Assembly: GCA_029964075.1 (NCBI GenBank)
Contig: CM057140.1
Span: 9,318,643-9,382,642 of the forward strand
Length of the DNA stretch: 64,000 nucleotides
Source: Patiria pectinifera
Taxonomy: Eukaryota > Echinodermata > Asteroidea > Valvatida > Asterinidae
Direction: 5' to 3'
The notes under the pieces were generated by a model. The model was not told the DNA's origin. It saw nothing but the letters and a program-made list of their open reading frames with translations, and made no database searches. Numbering within the stretch: position 1 is the stretch's first letter; each line of letters begins with the position of its first letter. The position numbers and the translations under genes are program-made. This document shows positions 24,815 through 36,899 of the stretch, one piece after another.

Positions 24815-26390
24815 TTTCCAGCTGGATTTTCTCCCAAGTTCAGAACGTTGGACAAAATCGAAGTTACAATATCAAATATGTTTACGTTTTGTTTTATATC
24901 GTATTTAAGAAAGATTTATATCCAATCGTATGGGAGTCCAAAAGCAGTATGGACCAAGTTCTTCTGCAAGTCACTATTTCAAAGCTGTGTTTCTGTTGAT
25001 GACGACATGTTCCGGATCCAGATTTTACCAGTTCGCCTGTTTATATTAATTCCATTCAACAATTAAGCGGTGGTTAACCTCGGCGTTGTTGTAAACTTTT
25101 TTTGTAAATTGTACTACTTATGTTTGGATAGGATGTCATTATACAGGGTTATGCTGCGTCAGTCCGTACTTTGCTCCCAGATATTGCGAGTCACATGTGA
25201 AAGAAACCGGTTTGCTCCAGTTCGCACCAGATCCAGGAGCTTGTATTCTTCTTCTGTTTTTAAGTGGTGGTTGTTTTCAATTCTTGCACAACATATTGTT
25301 ATATACTGCCAGGCCATTGCATTGTTTGAACAAGTCTTCCGAAATGCCGAATATAATATGTAGACTTTGTAACCTTTTCGATCCAGAATATGCTACAGAG
25401 TGGCAGCCATGTGGTAAACACTACAATTCTAGACTCTTGTAACGACAACGTACAAAGTACATCAGCAACCTATCTAAGTATTAACTGAACAAAATATGAG
25501 AAAAAGGTCAAGTTCACACTGCTTGGAATAAAAAAAATTGAAAAGGAGATAGAAGAAGGTTGATTTTGCACGATGAAAGTTGAACGTTGGTAATTTTGAC
25601 GCATGGTATTTATTTGTGTATTAGCAATGACGTACGGTCTGTACCGTACCCTCGCGCTCGACTCTCTTTGTAGGCCCCGAAAATGGCCTAAGTTTTCGTT
25701 TCGACACGAATTTATTATTTAATGATTTTTTTTTTACTTTTTCCTCAATTTTCGAACTTTCTTTGAAATGTTCTTTAGACTTTGGAGTTCATTAAAAAGT
25801 TCATTACATTTTTCATTTCCTTAGAAATTTCCTTAGGACGTTAGAATTGCCTTAAAATAAGGAAATGTTGTTAAAAGTGGAGCGTAGGGCTCTTTCAAAC
25901 ACGTGGTGGCGCTCTTTCGAAATGGCGGCTTCCGTGGCGGGGTGTTCTTCAGGGACTTTGATCTTCAGTCATGTGATGAGAGTTTCTCACAAATGACAAC
26001 GATTAGGGTCGGGGCCCGAATAGTTCGCCACACGCGAGCAAAATCATAGCAGGGTACCAACGAAATCAAAGAAAAGCTCTTGTTCTGAAGTACATGTAGA
26101 ATGCAAAATGTTGATTGTTTTCAACGGCACCATGGTTTAAGATGTTTTGTATGCTCCAACGTTTGTGCGAATGACAAAAATTTCCATCTTTTTTTACTAC
26201 AACCAGGGAGCTAAAGCACCAGGCTAGAACAAAAGTGCAAAAATCATATGTGGATTCGGTTACCACGTCTCCCATAGACTTGTGTGCATTTATCTGCTTT
26301 GTTTATTTTCCCGAATCTAAATCGTTGAATTTGATGTGCACACGCGCAGTAGTACATTTTTGTAACTCTGAAGTAGCTTTTAATTAAGCT
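24815..26390. other. Head-to-head spacer between MCT-B and the parkin pseudogene
   Basis: No gene. The parts at about 24830-25100, 25430-25640 and 25670-25960 align with the corresponding spacer upstream of MCT-D and intact parkin (44300-45960), including the GTGGAGC(G/T)TAGGGCT and CCTCCGTGGCGGGGT-like blocks. The pseudogene has replaced the parkin start-codon region by unrelated sequence at about 26000-26385. Confidence 0.65.
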
Positions 26391-27725
26391 GCATGGATCG
26401 TCGTTGCTCGTTGCCATAGCAATGATGGATTGAAACCATCTGATATCGAATTTATATTCTGTGGAAAACTATTAGATGATGATTTGAGATTACAGGTAGA
26501 ATGTTGCTTTCTGGCACTTTTGTCACCGCCGGTCACTAGGCCTACTTGTAATAATAGTAAAGTTAGCTTATGACAATGAACAGACGGAACGATGAAAAAA
26601 TGAAAAACACAAAATTGAAATGTAGACCTGTGAATGTACCATGGGGGTAGGAATGTGAGCCCCATTCTGGGTAGCCCGACTGCCTCTGGCCGTACAAGCT
26701 GTATATCACAAGCTCTGTAGTACGGCCAGATGGGCGATGCTCCCCTAAACGCTGAAAAGTGATGTAAATAAAAACGACTTTGCTACAGATTTTGATCGAG
26801 ATTATCTTCTCATTTAGGGCAGAATTTCCAAAGTTAGGGTACCTAGTTGTAGAGGAACTCAAACACGTTCCTTTATCTAGAAACCTTCCTCCATCTGGCC
26901 AAACAAACGACAATCAGTCATCAGCTCCAACAATATCGTCCCGAAAATGTGCCTCAGAGACTGAATGACTTGTGATGGACTATTGTGATTGGCGTGTGAT
27001 AGACTTAATAGTGATTGACTTGTGCATGATAGACTTGTGACGGAGTTGTGATGGACTTGCTATTGATTAAGGATTGACTTGTGATGGACTTGGGATTGAC
27101 TTGTGATAGACTTGTGAGGACTTGTGAAAGACTTGTGAGGACTTGTGATGACTTGTTTTTGACTTGTTAGGATTTGCGCTTGTGTATAGTTCATGCTGTA
27201 TTATAGCAACACTTCCACGTTTCTTACCGCGCATGTTTCTCGTTGGTATGTTTCAGCTGGGAAGTTGATGACCCAGATCTAGTACTGCAAGTCCCAATGT
27301 CACTCGATTCAGCCAGGAAAACTCAGAGTGTGTTGCAGAACTTGCAAGGGAGGAACGTTCACTGTCCATCAAGCAAGAAATGCCAACTTCATATGCAGAA
27401 ACTTTGTTGTGAAAATTATGTTGATATTTCTTTCATTACTTTTAGTTGATGTTTCTATTCACGATGAAAATGACCTGTCTTGATTGATTTTTTGTTTGTC
27501 TAGGATCCATCTCGTTGGGAGGATGTCTTGATGCCGTTCAGGATCTCTGGAGTCTGTCAATCTGATGGATATTCGGGGAACAATAATTGCTGTACGTTTG
27601 TCTGACAAATTTTTAATCCATTTTTTCCAAAGGGACCAAAGAGAGTTTTCATCGTTTGTTTTTTTCGTGAAATACTTAAACAATTTTTTTGTTTTTGGAG
27701 TTTACTTCAAGTGCGAAGTTTTACT
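26391..27725 (+). pseudogene. 5'-truncated, 3'-truncated parkin pseudogene
   Basis: Three or four blocks match intact parkin in order. 26391-26495 is the 3' two thirds of the ubiquitin-like exon ([14 protein letters not shown] is still readable) with the start codon and an internal piece missing. 27257-27372 is the first RING0 exon. 27505-27590 is the second RING0 exon, and about 27699-27725 is the beginning of the third. Lesions: an in-frame TAG at 27280-27282, the donor GT changed to GC at 27373, a +4 net frameshift in the second RING0 exon, and a zinc-site Cys changed to Tyr (SDGYS against SVGCS). A counterpart of exon 2 is not recognisable. The copy breaks off at the duplication junction. 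Confidence 0.9.
26965..27180 (+). repeat. GACTTGTGATG minisatellite in the parkin pseudogene
   Basis: Degenerate repeats of GACTTGTGATGGACTTG and shorter variants. It sits directly upstream of the first RING0 exon, as does the longer array at 48465-48945 in intact parkin. Confidence 0.85.
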
Positions 27726-27732
27726 TCGCTAT

Positions 27733-29719
27733 GATGTTAATTATCCATTTGATGATAAATGAAACTACGTAAACTTAAGTGGTGTAAGCAAAATAGAGTA
27801 CACACGATTTGCACAACGTTCCATTTTGAAGATCTGAATGTAAATGAAATGTATAGGCCTACTCAAAAAACCTGTGTTGAAATAGGAATATATTTTACAT
27901 TTTGACAGGCTCCAAATAGATGAAAAGTCCAGTACACAAAAATAAGTTTAGTTTTTACAATTGTAAGATACGCATTCCTGGCCCTTTCCAAAATGAATAA
28001 CATGCAGCGTTTACATTTTTTCTACCAAACTAATCTAGTAACATTTGAAGAAAAACATTTGAAGAAAACTATTTTAAACTTGATAAAATACATGTTTACT
28101 TGAAATTGTTGACGGTACCATATTGCTCAAACAAGTACAGTTGAGTAAAAAAATAAAACAACGAAACCCAAAATAATGTCGGGACCATTGTTGTAGAGAA
28201 GTTATGCATGTAGCACTTACAAAATCTAGGATATAAAAGCCCAATTTATAAGCTTTCTATTAGTACAAGAATCATTCAAATCATCAGGCTTATGTACGTT
28301 TTAAGTTACGGAGTTTTAAACAAATACCGTTAAGGTTCTGTCCACGGATCACAAAAAAGTTCGGTGTTCTTTCAGCAAATCGAAAACGAATCACATGAGG
28401 ATGTGTGTGAATTGTTTTTGTTTTGCTGAAAGAACACACACCTTTTTTTGAGATCTGTGGACAGAGCTTTAAAACGGTGGTTGTGTTTCAAACTCCGTAG
28501 CTTGAAAATAACATGAGTGATTTGAATGATTCCCGCCATTTTGGTTTCGTTATTTTTGTAATCACACTGTATTACTTTTAATACTGCACGCTAGCTGCTG
28601 GTAAAATCAACATCTTTGAACATAAGCCAAACCATTACAGTCCGCATAGATAAAGCACGCAAATACATACTTCATTATTTTGCTTAGGCAATGCGTCACA
28701 CTTCACACACATTTAGAATAGAGAACGGCAAGTGATATATATATATTGTAACGGATTTCCATTTTAACAGACAAATGAAGGAAACGGAAACCCAAAAATA
28801 AAGTTCAACAAATGTATTAATAATAGACAGATAAATTATAGTCAGTGAGGGAGCCAAATAAAACTATGCATAGAGAAACTTAAGTAAACTTGCAACATTT
28901 GACATGTTCTTCACCAGCCACAGCAGTGCAGGCCTACTGATGCACATGACTACTAAAACAGCAAGAACTGAAATGGCCAACGCCCAGTCACAGAATCCGC
29001 ACTGGATGAAGGCACACCAGGTTTTTATAGGAAAGTGTTGAACAAAGAAATTCCTAAAATAAATGGCCAAGTGTAAAGAATAGATCCCAACCCAGTGTAG
29101 GGAGGGAGGGCTTCAATGCACTATTCTGTTTAATGTATGCAACAATGTTAATCCATGCATGGCCCCAACCAAGGGCCCTTCTGGGTGAAGTCATACAAGG
29201 GACTTAAAGGAACTTAGAAAAATGCCAAACACTGCTGTAGGACATCACCTGGCGCAAATACTTAAATTGTTACAATATATAATACATTTAATATTAACAA
29301 AGGAGGTATATAGTAAATGACGTGAATACACTGTTGTCCATTATATTACACTCGAGTATACATGTTAGAAGTAAGGAAAGCAGCTATATGCGCATCACAT
29401 TGTCTTAATGTGTATATACATCACAAAGACACACACGATAATGGATGCTTCGTTAAAGTAACTGCACTTAAAAACATGCTTTCAACTTATGTAAAATAAT
29501 TATTTTGGAATATTATCAAGAAAAAAAACCCGGTAGTTTTTGGAAGTTTTTGCAAATTTGAATCTAAAGGTGGATATAGCACGAAATTCGGACTGGCGTA
29601 TACAACCCCCCAAACAAATGCAAAATAATTATCGAAAGAAGGTTCTATCCCCATCTACTCTAAGACTTGTCATCCACTCGATCTCAACCACTTTCATTCC
29701 CTCTCGATATGGCCAAGTA
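27733..29719. other. Gene-free downstream flank of MCT-C
   Basis: Aligns with 18600-19600 downstream of MCT-B, interrupted by a MITE at 28136-28571 and by an insertion of unknown nature at about 28750-29270 bounded by TATATAT-rich sequence. No coding region is supported. Confidence 0.6.
28136..28571. mobile_element. Mariner-like MITE with long inverted arms, in unit C only
   Basis: The ends TACAGTTGAGTAAAAAAAT and TTTGTAATCACACTGTA are flanked by TA. The inner arms (GTTCTTTCAGCAAA / TTTGCTGAAAGAAC, and GAATCATTCAAATCA / TGATTTGAATGATT) form a large foldback. The same family is at 34672-35163, 43700-43936 and 59213-59470. The aligned position in unit B (near 18995) is empty. Confidence 0.8.
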
Positions 29720-30618
29720 ACTGCTCACAAGAACATTTCTTCAGTAACAATACATTGCTTCTTCCCACCACGTAAATCTTTAGCAACCCTCACACATGTT
29801 CACTTTTGGGGACCATGTCCTCCAGCCCCATCCAAACTACCCACCACAGCCTCTGGTTACATCGCCAGGTCTGTCATCGACTGAAATGCCTGAGATGTAA
29901 CAGGGATTGAAAAAAACCACGCTTACCTTTGTATCTTCTCGCTAGATTGGTCATTGTAATGTTTGTCTTCCTCACAATGTTCACTACCCCTGCCTTGGTT
30001 TTGATTGTCCACTGAGTCCTGGGTGATTTGAGACCAATGGTGGGCCTGTGACACTCCCATCTGACTCCTTGTATACTTACCGGTACTGTCTGTTGCACCA
30101 TCCCAACACTCACTGCTCGCAGACTCTGGATCGTACAGGCAACTCTCGCTCCCGCTAGTCTCAGCGAAATATAGTTGATTTTCAATGCCACTATCTTCCT
30201 GATCACTTATGCTTTCAAGCATGATATTTATCCTTTCTACAGGTCCAGAAACCTCGTGCTCCACCTTTCGTGACTCTGATGGGATCCTACTGACGTAAGA
30301 CCTACCTTTATACCAAGTGTTTTAAAAACCCATCACACCTTCGTTATCACTTTCGGATGTAGGCCTACTATCGGAATCGTTTGTGCTCAGATTTTCTGTA
30401 ATCTGTGGACTTGGACCAGTAACACTGCCCGGTGTCTCATTTTCATATAGGTCTATTTCTTGTTTGTGCACTTCCGCATGTGTGTCACTTTGGGATGATA
30501 GTGTGTAATTTGCATGGTCCTCATGTGAGTCATTCTCATTTATTGGGTTTTCAATTCCTAGAACTTCGCCAACATCATAACAACCCTTTCCCAAAGATCC
30601 CCCTACAATTTGTCCTGT
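29720..30618 (-). pseudogene. Decaying remnant of the long C-terminal tail of MCT-C
   Basis: Beyond the stop at 30619 the sequence still aligns with the MCT-B tail: LGIENPINENDS, SSQSDTHAEVHKQEID, YFAETSGSESCLYDPES and TDSTGKYTRSQMG can be read. It carries further stops (for example TAA after GVMGF near 30324) and small indels. It is presumably now 3' UTR. Confidence 0.8.
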
Positions 30619-33600
30619 TTAGCTCAATTCACTCCGCTCCCGATTGCAGGCTGCGTTACTCTGACACGATTGACTTGCCAGCTGATCGGCATCTACCTCA
30701 CTCACTGGTACACTCTCACCCATTATCTCACCCTCGCACGAATCTATACAAGTCTCAAACCCCTGCCTCGTGGAAAATACCGGATTGACCCTTCCCAAGG
30801 CATCATGCTTCGATCCGGCAAGCTCCGAATCTAACTGGTTTGAACCGGGCTGGACCGGTGCTGCTTGTTCCCCGCAGGTTTTGGCGTGAAGCCTCTGACG
30901 TCGTCGTTTAGCTCGCTGGAGAAAGTAGATGATGAGCATCAGTGCGGATCCAGCTGTCATCACGGAGCCCGCAGCGTAGAAGGAATAGTCGTAGCTATTG
31001 AGCGCATCATAAAACCAACCTGGAATTTGAAGACACAAATTTTCATCACAGTACGTAAAAATGTTACAAAACAATAACCGGAACATTTAGCGATCTGTTA
31101 TCAAAGAGACGCATTGAGGATTGTACTGTCAACAGGAGTTTAACAGCCTATATAAATTAAGCGCCAAAGTGTGTTGTGAATTAGATGCCCTTGCACAATC
31201 ACGATTAAATGTATAATTTTTATACCACTTTAATTCATTCCCGAAAAGAGGGTCTAGAATCAGCCCAGACACGTGTAATTAAATGGTACCAATCAAATTC
31301 CTGGTAGATTTTGTTTGCATGACAGTCGTTCTATCCCAAAGTTTAGTTCATCATCTTTGCACCTGATCATTACCGATCCGGAAATTTGTGAAAAGATGAA
31401 ATCGCTTCTCACCGGCTAAAGCTCCTCCAGATATTTCACCAACGCCCCAGGCAAGGAGGAAATACGCCATGGAAGTATTGGCCAGCCATGGCTTGACGAC
31501 AAGTCGAGGGGTCATCATAACAACGACATTCGCTGCACCGCTAGATGCGCCGTGTACCAGCGCCACGGCCACCAACACCTTGAACTCCGTGATGAGAGGA
31601 GTTATGAAGGTTGCCAATGCACAGACACCGAAGGTCAAGGTGTAGTAGAGCTCTGGACGCATCCAATTCCTGTCCACGATCCAGCCTATGGAGAGTTTAA
31701 CGATGAGACTACCGGCGCCCATCAGGGTTAAAAGCAATGCAGCGTTGTCTGGCTCGATGTTAATTGATTTAGCTCTTGATACCAAGTGGTAGGTAGTGGA
31801 CGCCCAACCGAAGCCGTGCCCAATGCCTATAGCCATCAAGACGAGGAAGCTTGGATTGCGCAGAAGACAGATTAAATCAGAGGATTTTTTGACCAGGGTC
31901 TGACTGACCATGGATGCAGAGCGAGGTCTGCGTCTGAAATAACTCCTCCTCCTCTCCTTTGGTAGGTTCCCCAGGGTGGTTATGGCAACTGGTACCCAGA
32001 CATTGTTGTTCATGGCGGTCATGTCTCCTTCCGAGGTCGAAGACAGACTCCAAGAATCAGAGTCGGTATATTTGATCCTGTCCTCATCCTCGGTCTCATC
32101 GATTGTCATGGCAACGTCGGGTTTCCCTTGGAATATTGAGCCTTCTCCCAGAGTTGTGTCGCCGGCACCTGGGGAGCAGACAAAATCTTCGCCGCCAAAA
32201 ATGGACGGGTTGAGAAACGACAGGCCGGTGCTGCCGACCTCTGTCGATTGGCAGCTCTTGTTGGGTGTTGCGTCAGAGGTTTTATCCTCAAGTTCGCTCC
32301 TTTTGGATCTTTTAGATGACCTCTTTTGCTTTTTGGGTACCAGTGGCCTCATGAGGGCGCCAGCAGCAACTACGTGAAACGCCAGTGCAGATGTTATCAT
32401 CACAGAGCCCCTCCATCCGTATTGGTCGATCAAGTACTGGAAGAGAGGCGGGAGCGCCAGTTGTCCGAGACTGGTTCCGGCCGTTGCCAAGCCCATGGCC
32501 AGAGCCAGACGTTTCTTGAAGTACATGCCCAAGACTGTAAAGCCAGCATAAAAGGCCATGCTTAATCCAAAGGCTATGGAAAGAAGGACATGCCACTGAT
32601 CAACGGTAAAACCAAACAAATGTCAAGGCTGATCTGAAGCCAGTCACACACCGACTTCGTCATAGTCACAGTCGATGTCATTACATAACTGCAACCGACA
32701 TAATGACCCATTTGTGGCGTTATTATGCACCAACACCCGGCCTTGGCAAATAAAGATGTTAACATGCCAAATGCTAACGAAACAGTAACAAAGGATAGGT
32801 TTTGGCTAAATGCTTTCCTCATATTTGTCAAGTTAAGGTATCTTGTGTTCTACAACATGCCAATTTAAGTCTAATATTCTGTCCACCTCATACCAAAGCA
32901 AGAAAAGAAAGAAAAGAAATAAAGGAACATAGTTGATCCTCACCTGTGAAAAATGCAAGACTGATAAAAAGGAATTTTATACCAGTCGCCTGGGAGGAGA
33001 ATACCAAACCAACGCACGTCATCGTACCTCCCGCCATAACCGTCACACGGGGTCCAAAGCGCTTACATATCGATCCTGCAATCGGACCTAAACAAGGGTA
33101 ACCAAAAAATTAAAAGTTTCATTTTCAGGAGCTGCTATATATCAGAATGATGGAAGTGATTCTCCCCCTCCCCTTTGTATACTCACTGTATTTTGTGCTG
33201 ACAAACTACCGAGAAACACTATCCACAGAAGGGCTAACTTCAATGTTTGGGAACGATTTAGGACATTTGGTCAACTAATTGCAAACCTATGGCTTCAGTG
33301 CTACATAGGAAGATCCTCTGTCCTAGTAGATAGTCTATAAACCCCAGCCCATGCATGCACCGACACACACACACACACCCAAAACCTGGATGTGAAATAA
33401 GCCGTTAGTTGACTACGTATATAATATAGTCAATGGATGATATAAAAAAAACAGAAGGTTAAAACTTTTCTGGACAAACTTTCTGCAGCTTATTATTTTG
33501 TGAAACAATTTACTCTTTTGTTTAATACCGATTATCAAAGGGCGCCCACCCTTATGAAGTGGTCTATTATTATTACCCCCTTAGAAATACCAAAAAATAA

Positions 33601-35529
33601 TAGCCACATCCGAATCAGATGTCTAGGGCATTGTTGTCACTAGGTCTTCTTCGCTCATATTATTACTATAGGAACAAGTTGACATTAGTCGTTGCCCGTA
33701 GCTCTGGAAGCCCGTTCCAGACACGACCAATTATTCCTAGGTGAGTCACGTCCTCTGAGTAGTGGCCTTTGACTACAATGAATACTGGTACCCGGCGGCG
33801 ACGGTTCCGACATCTTGGCCGCTCGCAATCTTTTCAACTCACATTCCGGCTTCCTTATGTACTTGTTCTATCAATAAGTTTCCCGCTGCAAAAAGAGAAC
33901 AAACTTTCAAGTACATGCATTCCTTCGTGGATGTTCTTATATTAAACCAGTGGGCATATAGGCGGTGGAACCTGGGTGAAGGAACAATTTTTGGGGATTT
34001 TTTAGGTGGCAAACTTTCGAGCTGGGCACCCATTGCTATAGTATTTTGTGCCCCCAAATTCTAATACATTTCACCACTGCCGCCATTGATTCAACATATT
34101 CCGACCACACGGTGTTTGGCAACATTGCATTTACAAAACAACATTTTGTTATGAATAAATTAATTTTATTTTCGTTATTTCCTCGTTTTTCAACATTGGA
34201 ACGCTCTTAGAGTAGTGTCTGTATTCTGTGGGCCTACTCTCCAACATTATCTTCCTAAACATAGGGTACATTTTTATTTCCCTTCATTTACACGCTGATA
34301 TATTATTAAGAGGTGGCTAAACATAATGTCATTAATAAATGCCAAATGAAAATGCCAAAATAACTGAGCAAAATATCAATAGTATAACACTTTCCTTTTG
34401 TTATATTATAATTATACAAAATAAAGAGAATATGGTTTTGAGAAAAGAAAACCTCGATCTTTACAAGTTCTTGCATTCCACACTCATCGGCCCGAAGGAA
34501 AAAGATTTCGTGAGATGAAAAGATATTATTTAAAGTCAAAACAAAAACACAATGTGCACAATACACACAACATAACTGTATGGCTAATGATTGTATACTT
34601 GTTTTTCATATTTTCATTCTTTTCTTCGTGTACAGTTACTTCGATTTTGTGTTTCTCTCTCACACCCGAAATACAGGGTGAGTCAAAAAATGAAACCCAA
34701 ATGGCAGGACCGATTATTTAATGAAGTTCTGCATGTAGCACTTACTAAATCTAAGATATGAAAGCCCAGTTAATAAGCTTTCTTTTAGTGCAAGAATCAT
34801 TCACATCACTTATGTGCTTTAGTTCAAGTTACGGAATTTGAAACACAACCACTGTTTTAAAGATTTGTCCACGTATCACAAAAAAAGTGTATGTTCGTTA
34901 AGCAAATTCAAAATAATTCACACACATCTCCATGTGAATTGTTTTCGTTTTGCTGAAAGAACATGCACTTACCTTTTTATTGATCTGTGGACATAACTTT
35001 TAAATGGTAGTTGTGTTTAAAACTTAAAAAGTACATGAGTGATTTAAATTATTCTTGCACTAAATTGTCAATTGGGACTCCATATCCTAGATTTTGAAAG
35101 TGCTGCATGCAGACCTCTGTTAAGAAAAGGGTCCTGCCATTTGGTTTGGTTTTTTTTTTACTTAGAGGAGCAGTTTGCATTCAATCTGTCTTGGTGGCTA
35201 CATTCATCGGTCAATTAATATGCACCGGATTCATGACCAGATTTAGAATAAATGTGAATAGTATATGAGTTAAGCATTGTATAAAATTCCGTGTACTTAC
35301 TCAAGACACCCATCATGAAGGTACAAAGCGAAATAACCAGACTGGTTTCCGCCGCGCTTCCATTGAAGAAAGCTATCCACACGTACACGTAGACGGACAA
35401 CGAGGCAAGGAAACCATTGGTCATGATCAGAATGACGAAAACACTGCACAGGACCACCCAAGCCCAACCCGAATCTGGCGGCTCTGGCTCCAAATCCATG
35501 GCCGCATTTTCTTTCCTTTTGCGACCCAT
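30619..35529 (-). CDS. SLC16-type monocarboxylate transporter, MCT-C (644 aa, tail truncated)
   Basis: Exons are 35529-35301, 33087-32944, 32573-31413 and 31019-30619. They total 1935 nt, with all introns in phase 1. N-terminus MGRKRKENAAMDLEPEPPDS, GWAWVV, YFKKRLALAMGLATAG, and a hydrophilic central loop as in MCT-B. All 12 helices are present. The last exon ends at TAA (NRERSELS then stop), where MCT-D reads NRERSELSQRGQ: a CAA to TAA change. The tail is thus about 110 residues, not about 380. Helix 8 reads VKLSIGWIVDR where B and D have GRLSIGWIVDR, so the family Arg is Lys. An alternative, nearly identical first exon lies upstream at 37694-37466. Probably expressed, but a step along pseudogenisation cannot be excluded. 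Confidence 0.85.
34672..35163. mobile_element. Mariner-like MITE (long form) upstream of the MCT-C first intron donor
   Basis: Starts TACAGGGTGAGTCAAAAAAT and contains the same foldback arms as 28136-28571. The right terminus is eroded into a T run. It occupies the same position as the shorter copy 43700-43936 in unit D; unit B lacks it (near 24460). Confidence 0.75.
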
Positions 35530-36306
35530 TTTCGGCTGGATTTTCTCCCAAGTTCAGAACGTTGGACAACACAGTAGATATAATATCAAATATGTTTACG
35601 TTTTGTTTTATATCGTATTATTTTGTATGGAAGCCTTAGATTTAGCCAATCGCATGGGTCCAAAAGCAGGATTATGGGCCAAGTTCTTTTGCGAGTCACT
35701 ATTTCAAAGCTGTGTTTCTGTTCATGATGACATGTTCCAGATCCAGAGTTTACCAGTTCACCTGTTTAAATTAATTCCATTCAACAGTTAAGCCGTGGTT
35801 AAACCGCTGGCGTTGTAGTAGGCCTACTTGTGTCTGGATAGGATGTTATTATACAGGGTTATGCTGCGTCAGTCCTTACTTTGCTCCCAGATATTACGAG
35901 TCACACGGGGAAGAAACCGGTTTGCTCCAGTTTGCAACGTCCAGAAGCTAATATTCTTCTTCTTTTTTAACTGATGGGTATTTCCAGTTCTTGCACAACA
36001 TGTTGCTATGATCGACTTCCGGGCCATATTGCATTGTTTAAACAAGACTTCCGAAATGCCCAATATAATATACTGTATATAATTTGTAACAGGCTTTTCG
36101 ATCTACGAATATAGGCTACGGAACGGCAGCCATGTGATAAACACTGCAGTTCTAGACTCGATTAACGACAATGTAAAAAAAAAAAGCCAGGACCTATAGA
36201 TCAGCTATACCTATAAGTATTAAAAGAATAAGATATGGAAAAGGTCAATTTCACGCTACTTGGAAAAAAGGAGAAGAAGAAACTCATAGATAAGGTTGAT
36301 TTGCAC

Positions 36307-36585
36307 CATGGGCGTCGCCAGGATTTTTTCTAGAGGGGGGTAAAAAATGTTGGGCCAAAAATGCTTGCATTTCTCAACATATTCTCGATTTATCAGTTTT
36401 AGAGGGGGCAGGGACATTTTGCCCCCCCCCCCAACTCATTAAATTTACACCACTTTGTCTTCGCGCCTCTTTTTCTTTTCTTTTTTCTCTTTTTTTTCTT
36501 CTTCTTCTTCTTCTTTTTGTTTTTTGCTTTTCCAGGGAGGGGCAAGTGCCTCCCCTTGCCCCCCCCCCCCTTCGCGACGCCCATG
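36307..36585. mobile_element. GGGCGTCGC-ended MITE, copy 1
   Basis: Perfect 12-bp terminal inverted repeats CATGGGCGTCGC / GCGACGCCCATG with inner poly-C runs and a CTT-rich centre. GATTTGC flanks both sides and may be a target duplication. Absent from the aligned position in unit D (near 45020). Confidence 0.75.
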
Positions 36586-36899
36586 ATTTGCTCTGTTTAT
36601 TTAGGTGTTATAATGTGTGCATGTGCAGTCGTTCAACCTAATCCATGGGTGAGGTAACGGGAACTGTACTTTGAAAGTACTTTGATACATGGTATCGATT
36701 TATGTATTAGCAATGACGTATATTATACCGTGCTAATGTCATTAGGCAGACAGATATAAAGGCCTAGACCTTATCATCGTTGAGTGAAGCTGCCGCCGCC
36801 CCATCAACCATCGTAATCGAACAACGCCTCAATTATCTTTTTTTTATATCATGGCCAGCCATCTAAATCTCCTAAAATCACAACTGATTTTCACTAATG

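Larger units (their letters stand above)
18600..27730. other. Segmental duplication unit B (MCT-B plus 5' parkin copy)
   Basis: The left end (GTTAATTA...GATGATAAACGAGACTATAAATAAACTTAAG near 18590-18640) recurs at about 27733-27780, exactly where the parkin-derived sequence stops. The unit therefore starts near 18600 and ends inside the fifth parkin coding exon copy near 27725, about 9.1 kb. Downstream-flank blocks such as GGTGTCCATTATATTACACT recur at 19247, 29333, 37147 and 39306. Confidence 0.8.

Noticed and set aside
26780..26968. Pseudogene counterpart of parkin exon 2 (open frame ending SRKCASETE)
   Set aside because: Position would fit, but I cannot align it with 46778-47006, so it was not included as a homologous block.
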